Source of the DNA: Corynebacterium urinipleomorphum
GTDB lineage: Bacteria; Actinomycetota; Actinomycetes; Mycobacteriales; Mycobacteriaceae
Reading direction: 5' to 3'
Assembly (NCBI RefSeq): GCF_900155535.1
Contig: NZ_LT706962.1
Location: 62,001 to 126,000 of the forward strand
Length of the DNA stretch: 64,000 bases
Part shown: piece by piece, positions 1 through 8,336 of the stretch
Numbering within the stretch: the first letter of the stretch is position 1
Layout: the number at the start of each line of letters is the position of its first letter
Translations under genes and position numbers: made by a program
Notes under the pieces: model-generated
Databases searched by the model: none
The model's input: the letters and a program-made list of their open reading frames with translations, nothing else
What the model was told of the DNA's origin: nothing

Positions 1-1173
1 GGCGGGCCGGTCACCCCGCCGCCGTACACTGAGCAGCCACCCGTGCAGGTGGTGCCCGCGAAGAAGCGCGGAGTCGGTGCGGTCGCAGCCGTGGCCATCT
101 CTCTCGTCACCGGCCTTGTTTCCGGCGTGGCCGGCGGTTACGTGGCGGGTTCGATCGCTGGGGCCGCAAAAGAAACAGCGCAAACCTCCGGAATTGGGGC
201 CAGCGACAACGACAACGCGCTCGAGGCTCCGGTGAAGCCGGATAAAACACCTGCTGCTGAGGGCTCCGTGGAAAAGGTCGCGGAATCTGTCCTGCCCGCA
301 GTTGTGTCCATTGAGGTCGCCACTCGCACGAGCGGGGCCGAGGGATCCGGCTCCATCATCAGTTCGGACGGTAAGGTGCTTACCAACCACCACGTAGTCG
401 CGGACGCCGAAAGCGCAGGCGCGCAGATGAGGGTGACACTTAACGACGGCTCGAAGCACCCCGCCACCTTCATCGCCTCCGATGTGAACACCGATATCGC
501 TGTGATCCAGATCGAGGGTGTGAAGGATCTGCCGACGATTCAGTTCGGCGATTCTGACAGCCTCGCTGTCGGCCAGTCAGTGGTCGCGGTGGGGTCGCCG
601 CTCGGGTTGTCGGCGACCGTGACCACAGGCATTGTGTCGGCGATGAACCGGCCCGTTAGAGCGGCACAGGGTGGGGGAGAAAGTTCCCTGATCGACGGCA
701 TTCAGACCGACGCCGCGATCAACCCCGGTAACTCAGGTGGCCCGTTGGTGGATATGAACGGTCACCTGATCGGTATGAACTCGGTCATTGCGTCTCTGTC
801 CCAGGGTGCGTCGGGTGAAGCGGGCTCGATCGGCCTCGGTTTCGCTATTCCCTCCAATTTCGCGCGGCGGGTCGCCGAACAGCTCATTACCGAGGGCAAG
901 GCCCGGCAGCCGATGATGGGCATTGAGGTGGATATCAGGCAGGCATCCGGCGGCGCGCTGGTGAGCAGAGTGCAGCCGGGCAGTCCCGCTGACCGCGGCG
1001 GCTTGCGGGCAGGTGATCTTGTCGAACGCATCAATGACCGGCCGATTGAATCGTCTGATGCGCTTGTCGCCGCGACCCGGTCCTTCGATTTCGGCGAGAC
1101 CGTTAAGCTGCAGGTTCAGACTCAGGGATCCGAAGAAACCAGAACGGTAGAGGTGACTCTAAGTTCCGAGTAG
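1..1173 (+). CDS. HtrA/DegP-like trypsin-family serine protease with PDZ domain (5' end cut by window)
   Basis: This is a membrane-anchored envelope protease. The reading frame is open from base 1, so the N-terminus lies outside the window; the visible start encodes a proline-rich cytoplasmic stretch. Numbering from the codon at 43, a single transmembrane helix lies at about residues 11-40, followed by a linker and a trypsin-like domain. The catalytic triad is visible as His117 (TNHHVV), Asp151 (NTDIAVI) and Ser231 (GNSGGPL). A C-terminal PDZ domain covers about 285-376 (GIEVDIRQ...GSPADRGGLRAGD). HtrA-type proteases of this architecture degrade or refold damaged exported proteins outside the membrane. 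It is followed 44 bp downstream by the mog-like gene in the order known from C. glutamicum. The function class is clear; the substrates are not. Confidence 0.93.
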   Translation, partial: GGPVTPPPYTEQPPVQVVPAKKRGVGAVAAVAISLVTGLVSGVAGGYVAGSIAGAAKETAQTSGIGASDNDNALEAPVKPDKTPAAEGSVEKVAESVLPAVVSIEVATRTSGAEGSGSIISSDGKVLTNHHVVADAESAGAQMRVTLNDGSKHPATFIASDVNTDIAVIQIEGVKDLPTIQFGDSDSLAVGQSVVAVGSPLGLSATVTTGIVSAMNRPVRAAQGGGESSLIDGIQTDAAINPGNSGGPLVDMNGHLIGMNSVIASLSQGASGEAGSIGLGFAIPSNFARRVAEQLITEGKARQPMMGIEVDIRQASGGALVSRVQPGSPADRGGLRAGDLVERINDRPIESSDALVAATRSFDFGETVKLQVQTQGSEETRTVEVTLSSE

Positions 1174-1217
1174 ATTCACTAAGTAGCAAAAACGCCACGT
1201 CCACGAGGAGCCCGACC

Positions 1218-1784
1218 ATGTCTAACACTCTCGATGCGCTAGACCTTCACGAGCCCGACGAGGCTTTCCTGATTGCTTCGGAGGCGGAAGTGGAGTTGCC
1301 GTCGCAGCCGTGCGCGCTCGCGGTGCTGATCAGCGACCACAAGCGGGGCGGGGCCATCGCCGAGGGCTCCGACCAGCTCGTGTTCGAGCTCTTGCAGGAG
1401 ATGGGCTACAAAGTCGACGGCGTGGTGAGCGTGAAGTCGAAGAAGTCCGAGATCCGCAAAGTCATTGAGACTGCAGTCGTGGGTGGAGTGGACCTCGTGG
1501 TCACCATCGGCGGCACCGGCGTGGGTCCGCGCGACAAGGCTCCGGAAGCCACGCGTGCGGTGATCGACCAGCTCGTGCCGGGAGTGGGTCAAGCAGTGCG
1601 CTCTTCCGGTCAGGCGTGCGGCGCGGTAGATGCATGCACATCCCGCGGTATTTGTGGTGTCTCGGGCTCGACCGTGGTTGTGAACTTGGCTCCGTCCCGC
1701 GCAGCTATCAGGGACGGCATGTCCACCATCGCTCCGCTTGTCGCCCACCTGATCAGCGAACTGCGTAAGTACAGCGTCCAGTAG
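1218..1784 (+). CDS. mog: Molybdopterin-binding MoaB/Mog family protein
   Basis: The 188-residue protein is a MoaB/MogA-fold protein, the family that adenylylates molybdopterin before molybdenum insertion. The family signature is visible at residues 96-112, with GGTG at 98-101 and RDKAPEAT replacing the usual RDxTPEAT. An N-terminal extension of about 30 residues precedes the fold. An SD-like AGGAG lies just upstream of the ATG (about 1205-1209). It lies between the HtrA-like gene and a small ORF, with no other molybdenum cofactor synthesis genes nearby; the MoeA-like gene at 4749 is probably a division protein. The role in cofactor synthesis is therefore inferred from family only. Confidence 0.85.
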   Translation: MSNTLDALDLHEPDEAFLIASEAEVELPSQPCALAVLISDHKRGGAIAEGSDQLVFELLQEMGYKVDGVVSVKSKKSEIRKVIETAVVGGVDLVVTIGGTGVGPRDKAPEATRAVIDQLVPGVGQAVRSSGQACGAVDACTSRGICGVSGSTVVVNLAPSRAAIRDGMSTIAPLVAHLISELRKYSVQ

Positions 1785-1790
1785 TTGCAG

Positions 1791-1976
1791 ATGGCACCGC
1801 GGCAGCGGCGTCGGGTGAAACGCATTTCCGACGTCGATTACGACAGGAAAGCGGACCGCCCCAATGAGGAACGGTCCGCTGGTGACGGCGAGAGGTTCGT
1901 CGAATTCGACGATGCGCTGACGGACGACGCGCCGTTGGATTATGCGGCGGAGAGGCCGCCACACTACGGCGATTAG
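1791..1976 (+). CDS. Small hypothetical protein, 61 aa
   Basis: A short hydrophilic ORF follows mog by 6 bp. A TTG lies two codons earlier (1785), but the ATG at 1791 is the more usual start. The protein begins with a basic cluster (RQRRRVKRI) and becomes acidic toward the C-terminus, ending in RPPHYGD; there is no signal peptide or membrane segment. It overlaps the 3' end of the convergent mscL gene by 4 bp. I do not recognise a family. Codon composition resembles the neighbouring genes, and its place directly behind mog suggests cotranscription. Confidence 0.6.
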   Translation: MAPRQRRRVKRISDVDYDRKADRPNEERSAGDGERFVEFDDALTDDAPLDYAAERPPHYGD

Positions 1977-2386
1977 CCCTTGATCTGCGGGTTCTTGCCG
2001 CTTGCGAGGAGGTCGCGGATCTCGGTGAGCAGTTCCTGCTCGGTCGGGTCCTTTGTGTCCGGGTCGATGCCCTTGCGGCGCTTCTGCTGCTCGTCCAGCT
2101 TGTTCATCGGGGCGACGATGAGGAAGTAAACGACAGCTGCGATCAGCAGGAAGTTGATGATTGCGGTGAGCAGTGCACCGAAGTCCATGAAGGTGGCGTC
2201 GTTGCCCGGAATGATTTTGAAGCCGAGGCCGGAGAAGTCGGCGCCGCCCACGGAGTTGATCAGCGGGTTGATGATGTTGTCGGTGAACGCGGTGACGATA
2301 GCGGTGAAAGCGGCACCGATCACGACACCGACTGCGAGGTCGATGACGTTGCCGCGCATGATGAAGTCTTTGAAGCCCTGGAGCAT
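1973..2386 (-). CDS. mscL: Large-conductance mechanosensitive channel MscL
   Basis: The 137-residue protein forms the pentameric MscL pore that opens under membrane tension and releases solutes on hypo-osmotic shock. The N-terminal amphipathic segment and first transmembrane helix (FKDFIMRGNVIDLAVGVVIGAAF, split around residues 5-27) carry the highly conserved MRGNVIDLAVGVVIG motif; a second helix lies at about 68-90 (LLTAIINFLLIAAVVYFLIV). A charged C-terminal tail follows. An SD (AGGAGGG, complement of about 2394-2400) precedes the ATG at 2386 by about 8 bases. In C. glutamicum the same gene sits in this position. Together with betP (12282) it would be part of the osmotic-stress machinery. 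Confidence 0.97.
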   Translation of the reverse strand: MLQGFKDFIMRGNVIDLAVGVVIGAAFTAIVTAFTDNIINPLINSVGGADFSGLGFKIIPGNDATFMDFGALLTAIINFLLIAAVVYFLIVAPMNKLDEQQKRRKGIDPDTKDPTEQELLTEIRDLLASGKNPQIKG

Positions 2387-2512
2387 GATGAGTCCCTCCT
2401 AATGGGGGTTGATGAATTTTATTGCCCGACAGAAATTACTACAGTGACCTCGCTAAAGCCATCCTCGTGCGTCTAAGTTCGCAGAAATGTCAGCGGGAGT
2501 TCGCCTGATGTA

Positions 2513-3130
2513 CTAAGAAGCAATAGCTATGACCACTGCGAGTGGCGAGGATAGTGACGCGGCAGCAACCTCAGCCGCGTCAGCGTGGCGCAGCAGCAGG
2601 AGGACGCTGGAGCTGCTGTCGTCGTCCGGGGTGCCCGCCACGACCACTGTGCCAGCCTCTGCCACCGTGCGCGGGGCGCCGTCGCCGGCTGTGACGACTG
2701 ACACCTGGTCCCCGTGGTGGAGCATCGGAATGATGTCGGGGTCGGCGAGCTTCACCGGAACCAGGGTGTAGTCTGCCGCGTCGTTTCCGACGAGCGCTCG
2801 GGTGAGGTCGGGCCCGATGAGACGGGTGGGGGTCACGACTTCCCCCGCGGACGCGTGCGAAGCAACGATCTGACCTTCCGCGTCATCGACGGAAGATAGA
2901 GCAGCCGCGGGCGCGACATCTCCGGGTAGCGGGCGCAGATCAACATCGCCCGCCGCGATCACATCGCCCGGCCCCACGTCGCGCGCGAACACGAGAACCT
3001 GGGGATCAGAACCAGCGCGGCTGACCAGAGCGCTCACCCCCGCGCAAAGAACGAGGGCGACGGCGGCGCCCCGACGCAGCATCACTGCCCGCCTGTAACC
3101 AGGGGTGCGGAGTAAATCAAAGATGTCCAT
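2513..3130 (-). CDS. SAF-domain protein with N-terminal membrane anchor
   Basis: The 205-residue protein has a transmembrane segment at about residues 18-40 (VMLRRGAAVALVLCAGVSALV) followed by an SAF domain (about 45-110; VLVFARDVGPGDVIAAGDVDLRPLP). SAF domains occur in CpaB/RcpB pilus proteins and FlgA flagellar chaperones, but no pilus or flagellar genes are nearby. The start lies 3 bp after the fthC stop, so the two genes are almost certainly cotranscribed. The same pair occurs in C. glutamicum (from memory). The function is unknown beyond an extracytoplasmic SAF fold. Confidence 0.8.
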   Translation of the reverse strand: MDIFDLLRTPGYRRAVMLRRGAAVALVLCAGVSALVSRAGSDPQVLVFARDVGPGDVIAAGDVDLRPLPGDVAPAAALSSVDDAEGQIVASHASAGEVVTPTRLIGPDLTRALVGNDAADYTLVPVKLADPDIIPMLHHGDQVSVVTAGDGAPRTVAEAGTVVVAGTPDDDSSSSVLLLLRHADAAEVAAASLSSPLAVVIAIAS

Positions 3131-3133
3131 GCC

Positions 3134-3736
3134 CTATTGGACTGCCGGACCACCCCTTCGGTTCCCCAGCCGCATGAATCCGGACTGCGTCACCACCCCA
3201 TCGACCGGATGATCGTGCGGCTCGCACGGTAGCTCGTCGTGAACCTCGTCGTCGTACACGAGTGCCACCACTGGGCACGCGACCGATTTCAGCGCGCGGT
3301 CGTAATAGCCGGCACCTTGCCCAAGACGGACCCCTGCGCGATCGACGCCGAGCGCAGGAACAATCACGGCATCGCACTCGAGCCCGCTTATCGACGTCTC
3401 ACCTGGCCCCTCCGGCTCCCAAATCCCGAAGTGCGCCCCCCGGCGGAGTTCTCCGGTGAATTGTCCCCATCGCAGGTCACCTTCCCTGGGCGTAATCGGC
3501 AACCACACCTCATGGGTCCCAGCGAGGGCAGGGAGGAGATGCTTTCCACCCGGTTCACCGGGGAGAGGGACGTAGGCGGCGACGCGGGAATACCCTTCGA
3601 GCCAGGTGAGGAGGTGGGAGGTCAAAGCGGCGTCGATAAGCTCATGCACCATGGACGCGCGACGGGCACGCGTTGCGCCGCGCACGTCTGCCTTGGAAAC
3701 GGGCCGCTGGTTTGCGGAGTGGCCTACACCGAACAC
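3134..3736 (-). CDS. fthC: 5-formyltetrahydrofolate cyclo-ligase
   Basis: The enzyme converts 5-formyl-THF to 5,10-methenyl-THF with ATP. The family's ATP-binding signature is visible near the C-terminus as GVRLGQGAGYYDRAL, and the N-terminal basic segment RGATRARRASM matches the usual KxxxRxxxR start region. The length of 200 residues is typical. A GTG at 3736 is chosen because a TACAAT hexamer (complement of 3743-3748) ends 6 nt before it, which predicts a leaderless transcript like many others in this window. It is divergent from galU, with overlapping promoter hexamers, and is followed 3 bp later by the SAF gene. Confidence 0.93.
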   Translation of the reverse strand: MFGVGHSANQRPVSKADVRGATRARRASMVHELIDAALTSHLLTWLEGYSRVAAYVPLPGEPGGKHLLPALAGTHEVWLPITPREGDLRWGQFTGELRRGAHFGIWEPEGPGETSISGLECDAVIVPALGVDRAGVRLGQGAGYYDRALKSVACPVVALVYDDEVHDELPCEPHDHPVDGVVTQSGFMRLGNRRGGPAVQ

Positions 3737-3742
3737 GCAATC

Positions 3743-3756
3743 ATTGTAGGTACACT
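3743..3756. promoter_or_regulatory. Back-to-back -10 hexamers of the fthC/galU divergon
   Basis: TACAAT on the minus strand (3743-3748) and TACACT on the plus strand (3751-3756) are separated by only two bases. Each ends 6-8 nt before the start codon of the gene it faces (GTG 3736 and ATG 3765). Both transcripts would begin at or very near the start codon, and polymerase could probably not occupy both sites at once. This is seen in sequence only; start sites are not measured. Confidence 0.6.
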
Positions 3757-3764
3757 ATTCATTC

Positions 3765-4739
3765 ATGCAGAATTCTGACCAGAGCCCGCATTCAGGCCCG
3801 CACGCTGCCGGTTCTCGCTCCAGCGTGAAGACTGTGGTGGTGCCGGCCGCGGGGATGGGCACCCGGTTCCTCCCGGCGACTAAGACTGTGCCGAAAGAAC
3901 TGCTGCCTGTAGTGGACACCCCGGGAATCGAGCTGATCGCTGAGGAAGCTGCTCAGCTGGGAGCTCAGCGTCTCGCGGTGGTCACCGCGCCGGGCAAGGG
4001 CGAGGTCATGGAGCACTTCGGCGACTTTGAGCAGCTTCGCTCCACGCTTGTTGCCCGCGGTAAAGAGGAACAGGCACAAAAGGTTGCCCGCGCAGCATCG
4101 ATCATCGCTGCGGAAGCGGTTGTCCAGGATGAGCCCCTTGGCCTCGGGCACGCAGTGGGGTGCGCCGAGTCGCTTCTGGATGACGACGAGGACGCCGTCG
4201 CCGTTATGCTTCCCGACGACTTGGTTCTGCCCACCGGTGTCATGGAGAAAATGGCTGAGGTGCGCGCCACGCTCGGCGGGTCCGTGCTGTGCGCTTTCGA
4301 AGTGAGCCCGGAAGAAGTGTTCAACTACGGCGTTTTCGATGTGCGCGAGGTGGACGGAGACTCGGGACTGGATGCCGCCGAGGTCAAGCGTGTTGTGGGC
4401 ATGGTGGAAAAGCCTGAGCCTGCGGACGCCCCTTCCAATTTCGTGGCAACCGGCCGCTATCTGCTCGACCGGAAGATCTTCGATGCGTTGCGCCGAATCG
4501 AACCGGGCAAGGGCGGCGAGCTTCAGCTCACCGATGCCATTGAGCTGATGATTAGCGAGGGGCACCCGGTCCACGTGGTCGTTCACAACGGAAAACGCCA
4601 CGACCTGGGTAATCCGGGCGGCTACATTCCGGCTAATGTCGATTTCGGGTTGCGCCACGAGAAGTACGGCCCCGCGCTGTACAAAGCGATCAAGCAGATC
4701 GTGGCCGATTACGAGTCGGAGCACCCAGAAGTCCGGTAG
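3765..4739 (+). CDS. galU: UTP-glucose-1-phosphate uridylyltransferase
   Basis: GalU makes UDP-glucose from glucose-1-phosphate and UTP. The nucleotide-binding motif PAAGMGTRFLPATKTVPKE lies at about residues 29-47 and the downstream VVDTPGIE, ALGHAVGCAE-like and GMVEKP motifs of bacterial GalU are present. The length of 324 residues is normal with a short variable N-terminus. A TACACT hexamer 8 nt before the ATG and the absence of an SD suggest a leaderless mRNA. The stop lies 9 bp before glp, so the two genes and rimJ probably form an operon. UDP-glucose feeds trehalose, glycan and, in this genome, possibly UDP-sulfoquinovose synthesis (see 41355). Confidence 0.97.
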   Translation: MQNSDQSPHSGPHAAGSRSSVKTVVVPAAGMGTRFLPATKTVPKELLPVVDTPGIELIAEEAAQLGAQRLAVVTAPGKGEVMEHFGDFEQLRSTLVARGKEEQAQKVARAASIIAAEAVVQDEPLGLGHAVGCAESLLDDDEDAVAVMLPDDLVLPTGVMEKMAEVRATLGGSVLCAFEVSPEEVFNYGVFDVREVDGDSGLDAAEVKRVVGMVEKPEPADAPSNFVATGRYLLDRKIFDALRRIEPGKGGELQLTDAIELMISEGHPVHVVVHNGKRHDLGNPGGYIPANVDFGLRHEKYGPALYKAIKQIVADYESEHPEVR

Positions 4740-4748
4740 GGAGGGACC

Positions 4749-6008
4749 ATGCGCAGTGTCGACGACCACCTCGCCATGATCATCGATGCGACGATGCGGC
4801 CCGAACCGATCCGCATCGGCATCACTGACGCCCTCGGCCTCATGTGCGCCGAAGAAGTCCAGGCGAGTGCTCCGCTGCCCGGTTTCTCCCAAGCGGCGGT
4901 GGACGGGTACGCCGTCCGTGCCGTCGATGTCGGCGGGGGTAAGAGTCTTGGCCAGCGCGAGGACGCGCCGCTTCCGGATGCCTCGCTCCCGGTCGTGGGT
5001 GAAGTGGCCGCCGGATCCCAAAAGCCGTTGCGTCTTCAACCGCGCCAGGCAGTCCGAGTGGCTACGGGTGCCCCGTTGCCCACGCTTGCGGACGCTGTGC
5101 TTCCCCTCGAGTGGTCCGACCGCGGCCGGAAACGAGTCACTCCGCACCGTCCGGTGCGTTCGGGCGATTTCATCCGCCGGGAGGGCGACGACATCCAGCC
5201 CGGCGACATCGCTGTGCGCTCCGGTGCTGTGCTGGGCCCCGCTCAAATCGGCCTGCTGGCTTCCACAGGCCGGGACAAGGTGCTGGTCTACCCGCGTCCC
5301 CGTGTGACAGTGATGTCGTACGGTCTCGAGCTTGTGGATATTGACCGTAAGCCGGGTCTAGGCCAGGTCTTCGATGTCAGCTCGTACGCTGTGGCGTCGG
5401 CCGCTAAGGATGCCGGGGCGGAGGTCAACCGCGTGGGCATCATCAACGCGGAACCCCGCCGCCTGAAAGAGCAACTGGCTGTTCAGGCACAGAAGAGCGA
5501 GTTCATGATCATCACCGGTGCTGTGGGCGGTTCCAGCGCCAAGCCCGTCCAGGATGCGCTGGGGGAATTGGGCGACATCGACACGACTCGCGTGGCCATG
5601 CACCCCGGTTCCGCCCAGGGCTTCGGTCTCGTGGGGCCGGACCGCATTCCTGTCTTTCTTTTGCCGTCGAACCCGGTGAGCGCTCTCGTTGTTTTTGAGG
5701 CCCTTATCCGTCCGGCAATCCGCACCTCCCTGGGCAAACGTGTGCCGACCCGCCGGACCGTGAAAGCGCGTTCGCTCGGCCGGATCGAGTCGATTCCGGG
5801 ACGCATCGGTTTCATCCGTGCCCGTCTCATGCGCGACGCGGAAACTCACGATTACCTCGTCGACGGAATCGGGGGAGTCTCCGGCAGTCCGGCCCACTTG
5901 CTGGCGGGCCTGGCGGAAGCGAACGCGATCATCCGTATCCCCGCGGACGTGTCCGAGGTGCGTCCCGGTGACATCGTGGATGTCATTTTCCTTCAACAGC
6001 GGGCGTAG
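4749..6008 (+). CDS. glp: Glp, MoeA/gephyrin-like cell-division protein (degenerate MoeA active site)
   Basis: The protein has the full MoeA/gephyrin domain plan in 419 residues: VDGYAVR at 51-57, TGAPLP at 106-111, the MoCF domain at about 180-320 and a C-terminal domain IV. Several MoeA positions are changed. The STGDEL motif is SYGLEL (190-195), the loop expected as SGGVSVGxxD is TGAVGGSS (256-263) with no aspartate, the KPGKP motif is HPGSAQ, and LPGNPVS is LPSNPVS. In C. glutamicum the MoeA homologue in this galU-rimJ-glpR context is Glp, which binds the FtsZ C-terminus and the membrane receptor GlpR. The context here is identical. Automatic annotation would call this MoeA. An SD (GGGAGGG) precedes the ATG. 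Confidence 0.85.
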   Translation: MRSVDDHLAMIIDATMRPEPIRIGITDALGLMCAEEVQASAPLPGFSQAAVDGYAVRAVDVGGGKSLGQREDAPLPDASLPVVGEVAAGSQKPLRLQPRQAVRVATGAPLPTLADAVLPLEWSDRGRKRVTPHRPVRSGDFIRREGDDIQPGDIAVRSGAVLGPAQIGLLASTGRDKVLVYPRPRVTVMSYGLELVDIDRKPGLGQVFDVSSYAVASAAKDAGAEVNRVGIINAEPRRLKEQLAVQAQKSEFMIITGAVGGSSAKPVQDALGELGDIDTTRVAMHPGSAQGFGLVGPDRIPVFLLPSNPVSALVVFEALIRPAIRTSLGKRVPTRRTVKARSLGRIESIPGRIGFIRARLMRDAETHDYLVDGIGGVSGSPAHLLAGLAEANAIIRIPADVSEVRPGDIVDVIFLQQRA

Positions 6009-6010
6009 GC

Positions 6011-6664
6011 ATGTTCAATTTCTTCGGTCGGGCGAGCCACCCCGGCTGGCCTGAACCGACCCCGACTGTGCATATTCCGGGCGGCTCCACGTTGCGCCTA
6101 CGTCCTCTCTCACCGAGAGATGGGAAAGACTGGGCACGTATGCGCGTTGTCGACGAATCCATTCTCCGTCCGGTGGAACCCACCGTCCCCGGCACCTGGG
6201 AGGAAGCTCACTCGCCAGCCGCCTGGCGCGTCAACTGGAGCAATTTGCGGCGTTTCGCGGCCGACGGGATCATTGTTCCCCTGGTGATAGAGCTCGACGG
6301 CCGCTTCATCGGCCAAGTCACGTTAGGCAATATCCAACACGGGGCGATCGGGGAGTGCTGGATCGGGTATTGGGTCTATTCCCGTTATTCGGGTCGCGGC
6401 ATAGCCACCGTCGCGTGCGCCCTCGGCGTCGACCACGCCTTCGCTCGGATCGGAATGCATCGCGTCACCGCCACCTATCTGCCGGACAATCCGGCATCGG
6501 GCAGGGTATTGGCTAATGCCGGCTTCCGCCCCGAGGGCTACCTCCGGGAGAATTTGCATATTGACGGTGCCTGGCGCGACCACCACTTTGTTGCCCAGAA
6601 CATCGACGACTTGCCGGGCTCCGCCGTCGAACGCCTCGCTGCGCGCGGCCGACTCTGGATCTAG
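6011..6664 (+). CDS. rimJ: GNAT N-acetyltransferase, RimJ-like
   Basis: The 217-residue protein is a GCN5-related acetyltransferase of the RimJ/RimL group, which acetylates N-termini of ribosomal or other proteins using acetyl-CoA. The acetyl-CoA-binding region is visible as IGYWVYSRYSGRGIATVACAL (about residues 118-138), followed by the typical HRVTATYLPDNPASGRVLANAGF segment where the CoA pantetheine region and the GF motif occur. The start is 2 bp after the glp stop, so the two are translationally linked. The real substrate is unknown; the rimJ name reflects similarity and position. Confidence 0.85.
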   Translation: MFNFFGRASHPGWPEPTPTVHIPGGSTLRLRPLSPRDGKDWARMRVVDESILRPVEPTVPGTWEEAHSPAAWRVNWSNLRRFAADGIIVPLVIELDGRFIGQVTLGNIQHGAIGECWIGYWVYSRYSGRGIATVACALGVDHAFARIGMHRVTATYLPDNPASGRVLANAGFRPEGYLRENLHIDGAWRDHHFVAQNIDDLPGSAVERLAARGRLWI

Positions 6665-6766
6665 AAAAACTGCCTGTTTTCTGCGGCGTGGGTCGTTCAT
6701 CGCCGCCTGCGGCCTCTATATCCTCAGGCAGGAATACGTGACCGGAAAACAGAAAGGTCGTTGCAC

Positions 6767-7774
6767 ATGTCCGGCAGCCTGAGCCTGATCATCGTCCTCA
6801 TCGTCGTGGTGTGGGCGATCGTTCTCGCACCGATGGTGTTGGGGGACTCGAAGCCGATCCGGCGCTCTGGTGAAGGCTATGACGAGACGCGTGTCCTACA
6901 TCAAGGCACTACCCCCTTGCAGGCACGTCGCCGCCCACGCGTGACCAAGGCGGACATCCACAGCTACGACGAGGAGAGCGACTACGAGGTTCTCGACCCC
7001 GTCGCGGACGAGGAAGAAGTGCTTATCGACGACTCTTCCGGCTCCACCTCCCTCAAGAAGCTCTTTGCCCGGAAAGAAATTGAGGGCGAGGTCGTGGAAC
7101 CTGAACCCGAGAACGAAGTCGAGGCTGTAACCGAGGCTGTAGTCGAAGCCGAGCAAGATTCTGAGGCCGACGCAGAGCCTGTTTCTGAAACCGACGCGGA
7201 GCCGGCAGCTGAGTACGAGCTCGACGCGTCTTACCTCTCCCCGGAGGATTACGGCTACTCCACAGTGACACAGCTGGAGGAGAAGGAGCCGGAAGCGGAA
7301 CCGGAAGCGGAGCCTGCGACGGAGCCTACGGAAGATGAGCTCGCGTTCGCGCGGGCACGCCGCGGCCGCGGAGGATGGGACCCTGAGGCAGCTAAGAGTG
7401 TGCGCGAGGAGCGATTCCGCCGCCGCCAGCGCACACTGCTGGGCTTGGTGCTCGTCTTTGCTGTTGCTTTTGTTTTCGGCATCGTCTCCGGCGGATGGGC
7501 GTGGCTCGCTCCCGCGGCAGCGGCAGGACTGCTGGCGTGGTACTTGGCGGCTCTGCGCACCACGGTGAAGAAAGAACGCGCTTTGCATGAGCGACGGGTG
7601 CGCCAGCTTCGTCGTGCTCGTCTCGGCGTGATCTCTTCCGCGGAGGACGCTCCGGTGCCGCCCCACATGCGTCGACCGGGCGCCGTTGTCGTGGAAGTGG
7701 ACGATGAGAGCGCCGACTTTGCCAACCTTCCTACCTACCGCCAGGAAACTGAGCCGGTCCGAGAAATCGCATAG
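6767..7774 (+). CDS. glpR: GlpR/SepX-type divisome membrane protein
   Basis: The predicted protein of 335 residues has an N-terminal transmembrane helix (about 3-27, SLSLIIVLIVVVWAIVLAPMVL), a long acidic, Glu-rich linker (about 85-185), and two more helices at about 220-260 (TLLGLVLVFAVAFVFGIVSGGWAWLAP and AAAGLLAWYLAAL) followed by a basic tail. This matches GlpR, the membrane receptor of Glp in corynebacteria, and SepX of Streptomyces. A TTG at 6761 is in frame, but ATG 6767 has an AGAAAGG SD at 6751-6757 with 9-nt spacing and is preferred. It is separated from rimJ by about 100 bp and may have its own promoter. It would tether Glp, and through it FtsZ, to the membrane. Confidence 0.85.
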   Translation: MSGSLSLIIVLIVVVWAIVLAPMVLGDSKPIRRSGEGYDETRVLHQGTTPLQARRRPRVTKADIHSYDEESDYEVLDPVADEEEVLIDDSSGSTSLKKLFARKEIEGEVVEPEPENEVEAVTEAVVEAEQDSEADAEPVSETDAEPAAEYELDASYLSPEDYGYSTVTQLEEKEPEAEPEAEPATEPTEDELAFARARRGRGGWDPEAAKSVREERFRRRQRTLLGLVLVFAVAFVFGIVSGGWAWLAPAAAAGLLAWYLAALRTTVKKERALHERRVRQLRRARLGVISSAEDAPVPPHMRRPGAVVVEVDDESADFANLPTYRQETEPVREIA

Positions 7775-7820
7775 TTTTTCGGCCAATAAGAGGTCGTCAT
7801 AGCCGGTAACATCCCCGGGT

Positions 7821-8336
7821 ATGACGACTTCTTTTTCTACTCAGGTAAACACGAACCCGGGCAAGTCTGCGCAGCTGTGGGAGAAATTCAGCGACACCAA
7901 GTTCAAGCGCCTCCTCTTCTCCGCTTTCTACTCGGTGAAGGCGCCGTACTTCCGCACGGTCATGCCCCGCGTACAGGTCGCTGAACCCGGCCGTTGCGTG
8001 GTGCGCCTGGGCAAGTGGTGGGGTGTGCAGAACCACATTGGCACCTTCCACGTCATCGCCGGGCTGAACGGCGCTGAGGCTGCCATGGGGCTGCTGTGCG
8101 AGGTCACGGTCCCCGACACTCACCGGTGGATTCCGCGCGGCATGCGCGCCGACTACCCGGCCAAGTCCACAGGTGGACTGACTATCACGGCGACCGCGGA
8201 CTTCCCGGAATTCGACACCATCACCCGTGAGACGGGCGGACAGTTGGTCACTATCAACTGCGAGATCGTCGATGATGCCGGTGTGGAGCCAATCACCGCG
8301 GAGATTGACGTCTGGGTCACTGCGAAGAAGAAATAA
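7821..8336 (+). CDS. DUF4442 hotdog-fold thioesterase-like protein
   Basis: The 171-residue protein fits DUF4442, a family related to hotdog-fold acyl-CoA thioesterases. Features include the FRTVMPRVQVAEPGRCVVRLGKWWGVQNHIGTFHV region (split around 48-82), where the conserved N-H-x-GT (NHIGTFH) resembles the hotdog active-site turn, and the following NGAEAAMGLLCE helix. TAACAT at 7807-7812 ends 8 nt before the ATG, predicting a leaderless transcript. It converges on and overlaps the Tag-like gene by 20 bp. The acyl substrate is unknown. Confidence 0.75.
   Translation: MTTSFSTQVNTNPGKSAQLWEKFSDTKFKRLLFSAFYSVKAPYFRTVMPRVQVAEPGRCVVRLGKWWGVQNHIGTFHVIAGLNGAEAAMGLLCEVTVPDTHRWIPRGMRADYPAKSTGGLTITATADFPEFDTITRETGGQLVTINCEIVDDAGVEPITAEIDVWVTAKKK

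Noticed and set aside
3792-5246. 484-codon minus-strand ORF opposite galU and glp
   Set aside because: It is antisense to two well-supported genes, has a His/Arg/Asp-rich composition typical of a G+C-rich shadow frame and no recognisable motif.
6896-7786. 296-codon minus-strand ORF opposite glpR
   Set aside because: Its Arg/Leu/Phe-rich runs simply mirror the Glu-rich linker of GlpR.
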